Shown here: positions 1 through 6,464 of the stretch, piece by piece
Numbering within the stretch: position 1 is the first letter of the stretch
Layout: every line of letters begins with the position of its first letter
Origin: Acidobacteriaceae bacterium
Lineage (GTDB): Bacteria > Acidobacteriota > Terriglobia > Terriglobales > Acidobacteriaceae
NCBI GenBank assembly: GCA_027364815.1
Contig: DAHXOQ010000042.1
Span: forward strand, 1-13,928
Reading direction: 5' to 3'
Length of the DNA: 13,928 nucleotides
Notes under the pieces: generated by a model
Database searches by the model: none
What the model was told of the DNA's origin: nothing
What the model saw: the letters and a program-made list of their open reading frames with translations, nothing else
Made by a program: the position numbers and the translations under genes

Positions 1-915
1 CAATGCCAGCAACGCTCCCCAATTAATACCCGCACCAAAAGCCGAGAAGACTACAGGCCCCGTTGCAGGATTCGTCGCGCTCCACTCATCGGCAGCAATC
101 AACATCGACGCCGAAGAAGTGTTTCCATATTGTTGAATATTTGTATGGAACCGATGCGGTGGAACTTTGAGCGAGGTGGCCACACGCGTAATCAGATTCA
201 GATTCGCCTGGTGGAGCAGAAAACATTCGACCTGGTCAGCGGCAATCGAATTCCTCGCCAGCAATTCCTTAATCACATTTGGAAGTTTTCTCGCGGCCTG
301 CAAAATTACCGATGGCCCTTCCATGCGCAACAGGCCATTCTCGACTGCGAGAATCTCAGCCGATGCTCCATCGGTAGCCAACAAAGAATCAGCAATCAAC
401 AGCGAACCAATTTCGCGATCGACCAAACAAGCGCCCGCACCATCGCCAAAAAGAATGGCCGTGTTTTTTACCTCGGGAATCCTCAGAATTCTGCGCGACA
501 TAATTTCTGCGCCGACTATGAGCACGCGTCCATACTTGGGAGCCAACTCGGCAGCCATCGCCAAGCCAATCAGCGAGCCGGCACTGGCGACCGGAAGATC
601 GAGAGCCGGTGTCGCACCCATTCCAAGTTTCAGCGCAATCTCCGCTGCAGGGCCGGGGCAGAATCGCTCGCTTGACCCACTCGCTACAAGCAGCAAGCCA
701 ACCTCACTCGCCGCAACGCCCGCCTTCTGCAAGCAATTCACGGCAGCACGCACACCAATCGAAGCGACCGTTTCCGCATCTTCCGCGTAGCGCCGCTCAA
801 CGATTCCGCTCATATCGAGGATCCACTCCGGCGCGCAGTCGAGCACTGCCGCAAGCTCCGCGTTCCCCACGCGACGCTCCGGCAACCACGAACCAAACCC
901 GCGAATGAATGCCAT
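1..915 (-). CDS. KAS III-fold (FabH-like) acyltransferase with Ser in place of the catalytic Cys; 3' end beyond window
   Basis: The frame is open from an ATG at 915 to the left edge (305 codons, no stop), so the C-terminus is missing. An SD-like AGGAAG lies just upstream. The fold is that of beta-ketoacyl-ACP synthase III: an N-terminal thiolase half, the segment ALDLPVASAGSLIG at about 104-117 where FabH has its nucleophile, FGDGAGA at about 156-162, HQAN with His235, and YGNTSSAS with Asn265. His and Asn match the FabH triad in position and spacing, but the nucleophile position (residue 111, Cys112 in E. coli FabH) is Ser. KAS III relatives with Ser here are known, such as DpsC of daunorubicin biosynthesis. 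Normal fatty-acid elongation is therefore unlikely; an acyl-selecting or acyl-transfer step onto the neighbouring ACP is more plausible (inference). It is the last visible gene of the MBOAT/SGNH/ACP operon. The family call is secure; the substrate is unknown. Confidence 0.9.
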   Translation of the reverse strand, partial: MAFIRGFGSWLPERRVGNAELAAVLDCAPEWILDMSGIVERRYAEDAETVASIGVRAAVNCLQKAGVAASEVGLLLVASGSSERFCPGPAAEIALKLGMGATPALDLPVASAGSLIGLAMAAELAPKYGRVLIVGAEIMSRRILRIPEVKNTAILFGDGAGACLVDREIGSLLIADSLLATDGASAEILAVENGLLRMEGPSVILQAARKLPNVIKELLARNSIAADQVECFLLHQANLNLITRVATSLKVPPHRFHTNIQQYGNTSSASMLIAADEWSATNPATGPVVFSAFGAGINWGALLAL

Positions 916-965
916 GGATTCTTCCTGATTTCTAGTCAAAGACCTTGCATTTGATTTTGCGCCGA

Positions 966-1038
966 CAGGCGCGTTTGCTGCATGCAATGCCGCCGTCAGG
1001 CGCGGTTGCTGCATGCAATGCCGCCGTCAGGCTCGGTT
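966..1038. repeat. 31-bp tandem direct repeat (2.3 copies) between the ACP and KAS III genes
   Basis: Unit 1 is 966-996 and unit 2 is 997-1027. They differ at one base (gcgcgtttg versus gcgcggttg). A third partial copy starts at 1028 (caggctcggtt) and runs into the 3' end of the ACP gene, so the ACP stop codon (1027-1029) sits on a unit boundary. Each unit carries the palindrome tgcatgca. A short perfect hairpin (gcgcc-gaca-ggcgc, 959-972) lies at the KAS III side. It fills most of the 111-bp gap in an otherwise compact operon. It looks like a local duplication or an intercistronic stem-loop element; its role is unknown. Confidence 0.85.
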
Positions 1039-1275
1039 AGCCCCACCGCAGGCGGCGAGATATTCTTTCACTTTCGTGATCGAATCAAACTTCCTTGCGG
1101 AGAGATCCGAGTCCGGAATTTTCACTCCAAACTCATCTTCCAACCCGCTCACAAAATCGGCCAGAGCAAAGGAGTCCAGCAACCCCGAAGTGAACAGCGA
1201 CTCATCGTCAGCGGGATTGAGTTCCTTGCCGGAGACCGCTGTGAGCACCTTCAATATTTTTTCTCTCTCGTCCAT
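1027..1275 (-). CDS. Stand-alone acyl carrier protein
   Basis: This is an 82-aa carrier protein of the PP-binding family, the usual ACP size. I chose the ATG at 1275 because GAAGGAAGGA lies immediately upstream; an in-frame start at 1317 would add 14 residues that look nothing like an ACP. The phosphopantetheine attachment site is Ser35 in GLLDSFALADF, a DSF variant of the usual DSL. It is followed by the acidic helix II (VSGLEDEFGVKIPDSDL) and a closing FDSITKVKEYL helix. The layout resembles specialised carrier proteins such as DltC as much as the housekeeping AcpP. Its position between an SGNH protein and a KAS III-like enzyme, downstream of an MBOAT gene, suggests it carries the acyl group delivered to the MBOAT (inference). 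Its 5' end overlaps the upstream SGNH frame by 68 bp. Confidence 0.9.
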   Translation of the reverse strand: MDEREKILKVLTAVSGKELNPADDESLFTSGLLDSFALADFVSGLEDEFGVKIPDSDLSARKFDSITKVKEYLAACGGANRA

Positions 1276-2767
1276 CGTTCCTTCCTTCAATCGTGTCAGC
1301 GCCGGCGCTCTCAACATTCCGGCTCGCTGCGTGATCTTTGTAATCTTTGTATCCGTTCAGCAGATCGAGCATGAAAGCATCAGCCAGTGCGCGGTAACCA
1401 TCGGAAGTAAAGTGCGTGTGATCGCTCTGCGCCCAACCTGCATAGACCCAATCCTGCATCGAGCCCAGCCCGCCCATACGCTCGCGCTGATCCCAAAAAG
1501 CGCAATTATGCTTCTCGCAAACCTTCTGCTGCGCCGCAATAATTTTCTCCGTCGCTTCGAATGGTTTCCACGAGCGATGCACTACGGTCGAGCGATCCGA
1601 GGGGCCGATGACGAGGATCGACGCGTCCGGCACATACTGATGCAGCTGGTCGACGAGACGCGCAAAACTCTCCGCATAACTAGCCTCATCCCACGACGAA
1701 CTCGCCGCCTCATTCGTACCATAAGCCAGCACAATCAAAGCTGGATCATTCGACTTCAAGTATTCAGAAAAGAGAGCCTGATCCCACTTGAGCATCAGCG
1801 GCGCCTCGGCTCCGTTGATTCCCAGGCACTCCCACGTCACGCCGGGCTGCGTCGCAATCCAGCCGAGCAGCGTCACGGGCTGGTTTGCTTCGGTCTTCAA
1901 AGCAAAATGATGGTCGCCAACCGGGCATTGATAGTTGAAGCTTCCTGCTCCCACCGTCTCCGCGTCCGTATTAATCTCCGCCATCGGCGTTCCGTTGTCA
2001 GTGAACTGCAGGCTGCCGCCGCCGGGCTGCGCAAGGTACTCAAGCTCGAGCGTAGTGCAGGGCGCGTCGAGCGTCACCGACTCATTGGCGCGGTCGGTCG
2101 AAATGCTCAACCCGCCGAGGCCTGTGCGCCCATCGCCAAGCTCCGTAAAGTGATTGCCCATCGTTGACCAGCCATTGCTCGCCGAATGCGAGGAGCCAAA
2201 GACCCTGAAGCCCGCAAAAGGATGGCCGGCAAAAACATAACCTACGCCGCCGTTGCCGAATTTCTCCTGCAGAATTCTGCGCGCCTCGCCGCTGAAAACA
2301 TCAGCTGCGGTATGCGAATCGCCAAACTGGAGCACGCGCAAAGTTTGCGTCGTTGAATCTGTGCTCGTCCCGCTCGCACGCTCATTGAGTGCGGCAAAAA
2401 ATCCCCGCAGCGCCTTCTCATTGGAGAGCGCGCTTGTGCCCGGGTCATTGAGCGAAGCGCCAATCTCCTTCACCAGCGCCACGCGCCGCGCCGCATTCAC
2501 ACGCGGCCCCGGCAGCCAATGATGCACGCGCGCATGGTACTTTGCGTGGCCTTTCTTTGAAGAGCTGAACTTCGGCGAGTTCGAATTCCATGGCGACTTT
2601 GAACTCTTGTGCTTCTTCGTTTGCGTCACAGCTTCAAGACGGTTCACACCACCCAGCGTGACAAGAGCAACGAGCACGAGCATGAGCAAACGCCGGCCTG
2701 TCAGGAGCAAACTCCCGCCGGCCCACCCGATTTTTTGCTCGACCGAACTCACTCTTGATTGCCTCAT
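1208..2767 (-). CDS. Membrane-anchored SGNH/GDSL hydrolase-like protein (operon copy 2)
   Basis: About 519 aa from an ATG at 2767, chosen because it lies 43 bp after the previous gene; the longer frame upstream would run through that gene's end and looks non-coding. An N-terminal hydrophobic segment (LLLTGRRLLMLVLVALVTLGGV, about 19-40) acts as a signal anchor, followed by a basic Ser/Lys-rich linker. SGNH blocks are visible: FGDSHTAAD with nucleophile Ser151, YGTNEA with Asn352, and SDHTHFTSDGY with Asp449 and His452. Roughly 170 residues sit between blocks I and III, including LEYLAQPGGGSLQF, probably an inserted beta domain. The protein is a paralogue of its neighbour at 2811-4322. The last ~40 residues (after YKDYKDH) are low-quality sequence overlapping the ACP gene by 68 bp, so the natural end may be earlier or a frameshift is possible. 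Likely periplasmic acyl transfer or esterase partner of the MBOAT. Confidence 0.85.
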   Translation of the reverse strand: MRQSRVSSVEQKIGWAGGSLLLTGRRLLMLVLVALVTLGGVNRLEAVTQTKKHKSSKSPWNSNSPKFSSSKKGHAKYHARVHHWLPGPRVNAARRVALVKEIGASLNDPGTSALSNEKALRGFFAALNERASGTSTDSTTQTLRVLQFGDSHTAADVFSGEARRILQEKFGNGGVGYVFAGHPFAGFRVFGSSHSASNGWSTMGNHFTELGDGRTGLGGLSISTDRANESVTLDAPCTTLELEYLAQPGGGSLQFTDNGTPMAEINTDAETVGAGSFNYQCPVGDHHFALKTEANQPVTLLGWIATQPGVTWECLGINGAEAPLMLKWDQALFSEYLKSNDPALIVLAYGTNEAASSSWDEASYAESFARLVDQLHQYVPDASILVIGPSDRSTVVHRSWKPFEATEKIIAAQQKVCEKHNCAFWDQRERMGGLGSMQDWVYAGWAQSDHTHFTSDGYRALADAFMLDLLNGYKDYKDHAASRNVESAGADTIEGRNDGRERKNIEGAHSGLRQGTQSR

Positions 2768-2810
2768 TTCACTTGAGTGCCCGCACTCTTCAAAATTACC
2801 TGCCAGCAAC

Positions 2811-4322
2811 TTATTTCTTCGCAGCTTTTTTCTGTGCACCGCCGCGTTTCGCCTTAGCTGCCGCCAGTTTTCCGCTCTTGGCCGCAACCCCGGCGGCGCG
2901 GGAAAACTCAATTCCGTGGCGCATCTTCCATCGATCATATCCCAGCGAGAGTTGATCAACGAAGAACCCCGCCACCACTGCCGCACCCTGCGGAGTCGGG
3001 TGCAAAAGATCTGCCGTCACCAATCGCGGAGTCGCTGCATACCAACGCGCAACGGTTCCCTCTCCACCCATGGCGGCGTACGTATCAAAGAAGGCGCAAT
3101 GCGTTTCCGCGGCGACCTTGCGTTGAATCTCGACGATCTGCGGTATTGTCGCCATGGTTTTAATCTCGTCGAGGCCACTTCTCTCGCCGCGATCCATCGG
3201 GCTCATGACAAGAATCGGAACTCCCGGCGCCGCCACACGAATCCTCTGTATAGCTAGACGCAATTCATCGGCATACTGCTTGCGCACAAAGTTTCCAAAG
3301 CTGCTTTCGTTCGATCCGTAATTCACAACAATCAGATCTGGCCGCGCGTGTGCCAGTTCTTCCCGCCACAATCCCGGCGGTTGCGTACGTGCCAGCACAC
3401 TCGTCGTTGCGCCGTTTAATCCCAGACTGTCATACAGTAAGCCGGGCCCGCGATGAAACTCTGCACCAAAAAGCTCAACCGTTCCCACTGTGGGATGAAT
3501 CTCGACCGACTTGGTCCCCGGTGGCAACTCGACATGCACGCTGTGCGCCTCAGGTTGATCGGCCGCCGTCTGTTGCTCGATTAGCTGCACCCCACCGGCG
3601 CTGACTGCAAACGCGCCGCCACCGGGACGCGCGAGATACTCGAAGTCGACTGACCGCTGCTCACTCTCGGTCAGCCGATAACTCGACCCCGCGCCCGGCT
3701 CGCCTTCAAAAGACGCACCGCCGAGTCCATAGATTCCCTCGCGCATCAGACCCACTCCGGTCTTGATTCGCCAACCGTGTCCGCTGACTTCAACGCCGCG
3801 ATGCCCGTACCATGGCCACGGCTTTGCAATCAGCGTGTACCCGCGACCCGCATCGCCAAAGCGCTCCTGGAGAGCCGCGCGCACATCGCCGGTAATCAGA
3901 TCGGCAGTCGTCGGCGAGTCGCCATAATGCAAAACGGTTACGAGGCCGCTCTTCGGCTGCACTTCGAGTTTCCAGAGTGCGGCGAAGAACGGATCCATCT
4001 CGCCGGTCTCGTCAATGAGTAGTTTGGATTCAGCAGGAACCACATCACCGGCCGTGTGTTTTTTGTGCGCTCCATTGTGCGTGCCAATCTCGACTGATGG
4101 ATGCGGCATCGACAGCTTGAAGCTCTCCCAAATTATGCTCGAGTCCATACCCTGCGCTTGATTGCCCCACTCATGCCACGCCAACAGCGCCGCCGTCAGC
4201 ACAAAGATCGTCTGCGCAAACTTAAGCCACACACGCGCTGGTGTCTTCAATGGACGCACTTTCTCCGGCGGGCTGTTAATCTCGCCTTGGTTGCGCGGAT
4301 TTTCCGGTGCGTTAAAAATTCC
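2811..4322 (-). CDS. Membrane-anchored SGNH/GDSL hydrolase-like protein (operon copy 1)
   Basis: About 503 aa from the ATG at 4322. The frame also opens further upstream with a TTG at 4364, but the ATG overlaps the end of the MBOAT gene (ATGGGAATTTTTAA, 11 bp), which suggests translational coupling; no SD is visible. One membrane segment (WLKFAQTIFVLTAALLAW, about 32-49) anchors an extracytoplasmic catalytic domain. Motifs are HYGDSPTTAD with Ser136, YGSNESS with Asn338, and ADLLHPTPQG with Asp438 and His441, so all SGNH residues are kept. FEYLARPGGGAF between blocks I and III matches the other copy (LEYLAQPGGGSL), showing shared ancestry including the insertion. The C-terminus is an unusual Lys/Ala-rich tail (about 485-503). 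By role it would match AlgX/AlgJ, PatB or DltD, the partners that complete transfer from MBOAT to polymer (inference). Confidence 0.85.
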   Translation of the reverse strand, partial: GIFNAPENPRNQGEINSPPEKVRPLKTPARVWLKFAQTIFVLTAALLAWHEWGNQAQGMDSSIIWESFKLSMPHPSVEIGTHNGAHKKHTAGDVVPAESKLLIDETGEMDPFFAALWKLEVQPKSGLVTVLHYGDSPTTADLITGDVRAALQERFGDAGRGYTLIAKPWPWYGHRGVEVSGHGWRIKTGVGLMREGIYGLGGASFEGEPGAGSSYRLTESEQRSVDFEYLARPGGGAFAVSAGGVQLIEQQTAADQPEAHSVHVELPPGTKSVEIHPTVGTVELFGAEFHRGPGLLYDSLGLNGATTSVLARTQPPGLWREELAHARPDLIVVNYGSNESSFGNFVRKQYADELRLAIQRIRVAAPGVPILVMSPMDRGERSGLDEIKTMATIPQIVEIQRKVAAETHCAFFDTYAAMGGEGTVARWYAATPRLVTADLLHPTPQGAAVVAGFFVDQLSLGYDRWKMRHGIEFSRAAGVAAKSGKLAAAKAKRGGAQKKAAKK

Positions 4323-5712
4323 CATAGACAAAAGGAGCGGAAACACGGCCCGCCAGCGTTTCAATCAACAAAACCAATGCCGCCATTGCGAGCCCCTGCG
4401 CCCAGAACGGCAAACGCCCCGCCCACTCTGCGGCCACATCAAATCCCTTGACCGGAAGTGAGTGCAAAATCGCGGCCAGCAACATCACGCCCAGCAGAAG
4501 CGGTGTCAGATTGCCAACAGAAAAACTCCACTCGCCTAACCCGCGCATAATTTCGAGGGCATTGCCGACGGAGGTTGCGCGGAAGAATATCCATGCGAGG
4601 CAAACGTAATTGAAGGTCAGCATCCATCCGAGTGTGCGTCCCCACCAACTCACGGGTGCATTGCGTCCCCACCGCCTCGTCTTCCATTGCGTCCAGGCAA
4701 AAACCACGCCGAGTGCAACGCCGTGCATGAGGCCCCAGATCAGGAAGGTCCAGCTCAGCCCATGCCACAATCCGCCGAGCGCGAAAGTGATGATGAAGGC
4801 GTAACCGAACGAAAGCACAGGCCATTTGCGCCGCTTGGGCAAGACGTCGAAGAGGTAGTCGCGCAGCCACTCCGAGAAACTGATGTGCCAGCGGCGCCAG
4901 AACTCGGCGACGTTGACAGAGAGATACGGGCGTTTGAAGTTTTCCGGCAAATCGAAGCCGAGCAGCAAGCCGGCGGCTATCGCAATGTCCGTGTAGCCGG
5001 AGAAATCAAAAAATAACTGCAACGCGTAGCCGTAAACGCCGGCAAGAATCTCAACGCTCGAGTAGAGCGAGGGGGTATCGAAGACGCGGTTCACCAGATT
5101 GTTGGCGAGGTAATCGGCGATGAGCAGCTTCTTGACGAGGCCTACGCCGATCAACAGCAGCGCACGCCCGGCGACAGCATCCGTCAGTTGAACGCGCGCG
5201 GCCAGTTGTTTGAGCAGTTTTCCAGTGCGCGGAATCGGTCCCGCCGTCATCACCGGAAAAAGCAACGCGACGCTCTGGTAGCTGAGCCAGTCCTGGGTCG
5301 GCTCAATCTCGCCGCGATAGATGTCGATGGTGTAGGTCAGCGACTGAAAACAATAAAAGGAGAGGCTCAGGGGAAAGAGCCAGGCGAGCGATTTCATCCA
5401 GCCCGAGGCTGCCATCAGCGGCATCAGCTTCAGGCTTCCCATCAGCGCAAGGTTCAGAACGATCGAAGCCGTCAGCAGCAAACGGCGTCTCAGTGTTTCG
5501 GAGTTTGGCGTTGCACAAATTGCGCGGCCAATCAGAAAGTCAAAGCTTGCCGCAACGGGAAGGGCCAGATAAACCATGCTGAATTTTGCCAGGAAGAAGA
5601 GATTGACGAGGGCCAGCACGGCAAGCCGCATCCTCGGCCACTGCTGGGTCAACCAGCAGAGCAGGCAAACTGCAGCGAGAAAGACAAAGAATGGCGCGGT
5701 GCTAACCAGCAT
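4312..5712 (-). CDS. MBOAT-family membrane O-acyltransferase (AlgI/DltB-like)
   Basis: About 466 aa, polytopic with roughly ten hydrophobic segments, the usual size for AlgI/PatA/DltB relatives. Signature features in order: FPVMTAGPIPRTGK (about 152-165), YALQLFFDFSGYTDIAIA (about 229-246), NFKRPYLSVNVAEFWRRWHISFSEWLRDYLF (about 258-288), and the catalytic region GGLWHGLSWTFLIWGLMHG, where His317 and His330 correspond to the conserved MBOAT histidines. Such enzymes move an acyl group across the inner membrane to a periplasmic acceptor; DltB takes it from a carrier protein, matching the ACP encoded here. The start is uncertain: I took the ATG at 5712, but it follows a run of seven C and has no well-spaced SD; a TTG at 5727 is in frame. 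It is the first gene of the operon. Confidence 0.92.
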   Translation of the reverse strand: MLVSTAPFFVFLAAVCLLCWLTQQWPRMRLAVLALVNLFFLAKFSMVYLALPVAASFDFLIGRAICATPNSETLRRRLLLTASIVLNLALMGSLKLMPLMAASGWMKSLAWLFPLSLSFYCFQSLTYTIDIYRGEIEPTQDWLSYQSVALLFPVMTAGPIPRTGKLLKQLAARVQLTDAVAGRALLLIGVGLVKKLLIADYLANNLVNRVFDTPSLYSSVEILAGVYGYALQLFFDFSGYTDIAIAAGLLLGFDLPENFKRPYLSVNVAEFWRRWHISFSEWLRDYLFDVLPKRRKWPVLSFGYAFIITFALGGLWHGLSWTFLIWGLMHGVALGVVFAWTQWKTRRWGRNAPVSWWGRTLGWMLTFNYVCLAWIFFRATSVGNALEIMRGLGEWSFSVGNLTPLLLGVMLLAAILHSLPVKGFDVAAEWAGRLPFWAQGLAMAALVLLIETLAGRVSAPFVYGNF

Positions 5713-5937
5713 GGGGGGGTCGGGCAAACCTCAGGAGTCATAGGCATTGCCGCGCAGTGAAAGAGAAGAACCGCACAGCTTTGCTTCTCTTATCCTGACG
5801 TGAGTTTGACGCATTTGGCAAAACGCATTGAAAATCTTACGTATTACTGAACCCACTTCGTCACTATGCTAGAAACTACCAATCAATAATTCCAGTAGTA
5901 TCCAATAACAACACAAGCCATACGGGAAAATTGATGC

Positions 5938-6162
5938 TCACGATTGCAAATTATCGAAACAATATCGGTCTTTTAGCTGGTTCCAAACCTTTTCACCCAT
6001 CTCTCTCTTCTCATCCCTCTCAGGGACACTCGCATTCACTTCGGTTAGCATTTTGCGTAAGCTGTTAAACCACTCTCGGTCAAAAATTACCTGATCCGCA
6101 CCATCCAACTTGTCCATTCCAACGACAACTTGACCCTGTTTAAGCGACTTCACTTCTTCCAT
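5938..6162 (-). CDS. Hypothetical small protein or gene remnant
   Basis: A 74-codon frame starting MEEVKSLKQGQVVVGM and ending KDRYCFDNLQS. I do not recognise it. Its residue mix is soluble, charged and protein-like, which is more convincing than the random frames nearby. The same frame stays open for 13 codons upstream of the ATG (GNELECIINYPEN), back to a TAG. The start of the read (ELECIINYPENMEEVKSLKQGQVVVG) loosely recalls a beta-strand/OB-fold pattern. There is no SD before the ATG, and frames further upstream are broken by stops, so it may be the 3' remnant of a longer decayed gene. An overlapping plus-strand frame (6130-6348) is less protein-like. Confidence 0.3.
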   Translation of the reverse strand: MEEVKSLKQGQVVVGMDKLDGADQVIFDREWFNSLRKMLTEVNASVPERDEKREMGEKVWNQLKDRYCFDNLQS

Positions 6163-6311
6163 ATTTTCAGGATAATTGATGATGCACTCAAGCTCGTTCC
6201 CCTACAAATTATGCTGATGACTAAAATAACCAACACGCTAATGAAGGTCACGTTAAATCGCCAAATAGGCGAATATCAGACGAATATTACTTCCCTCGCC
6301 TCGTGTCAGCC

Positions 6312-6339
6312 AAAATCTGCCAAAAAAATCGCAGATTTT
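6312..6339. repeat. Perfect 9-bp inverted repeat (stem-loop) in AT-rich spacer
   Basis: aaaatctgc (6312-6320) pairs with gcagatttt (6331-6339) across a 10-base A-rich loop. There is no T-tract directly after the stem on either strand, so it is not a standard intrinsic terminator. It lies between the doubtful ORF and rlpA. Confidence 0.6.
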
Positions 6340-6464
6340 ACATTCTGAGATCCTCCAGCTATTATCCTTAATATCAACATTTTACCGTGAACAATTCTGG
6401 AACATAATTATGAAAAATGGGCAATATTGCATATTCTTTGTTGTCAAAGTAGTAAAATATAGAT

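Larger units (their letters stand above)
5713..6464. other. AT-rich intergenic region between divergent MBOAT operon and rlpA
   Basis: About 750 bp with visibly lower GC than the genes around it. It must hold the promoters of the MBOAT operon (leftward) and rlpA (rightward), though I could not assign convincing -35/-10 pairs. Structures seen are a direct repeat of aatgcgt on the minus strand around 5813-5832, a weak stem-loop (agagaag at 5762-5768 with cttctct at 5784-5790), and a 9-bp hairpin at 6312-6339. One doubtful minus-strand ORF (5938-6162) is listed separately. The composition and lack of clear genes could mean an old insertion or a decayed gene. Confidence 0.6.

Noticed and set aside
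130..908. Three plus-strand frames of 99-207 codons over the KAS III gene
   Set aside because: Antisense shadows of a clear KAS III protein; residue content is Arg/Ser/Gln-rich with no domain.
959..1038. CRISPR array
   Set aside because: The units are directly adjacent with no unique spacers; a plain tandem repeat.
1342..1362. DYKDH in the SGNH tail resembling a FLAG-type epitope
   Set aside because: Arises from a natural 9-bp duplication (tacaaagat twice); the rest of the tag is absent, so no sign of engineering.
1013..2167. 384-codon plus-strand frame
   Set aside because: Opposite-strand shadow across the ACP and SGNH genes; no motif, no SD, and the minus-strand genes have clear catalytic residues.
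6163..6260. Possible 33-codon hydrophobic minus-strand peptide (VTFISVLVILVISII...) overlapping the 74-codon frame
   Set aside because: Would need a GTG start without an SD; AT-rich DNA readily gives hydrophobic frames.
6130..6348. 72-codon plus-strand frame in the AT-rich spacer
   Set aside because: No SD and no recognisable domain; it overlaps the slightly more protein-like minus-strand frame and a hairpin.
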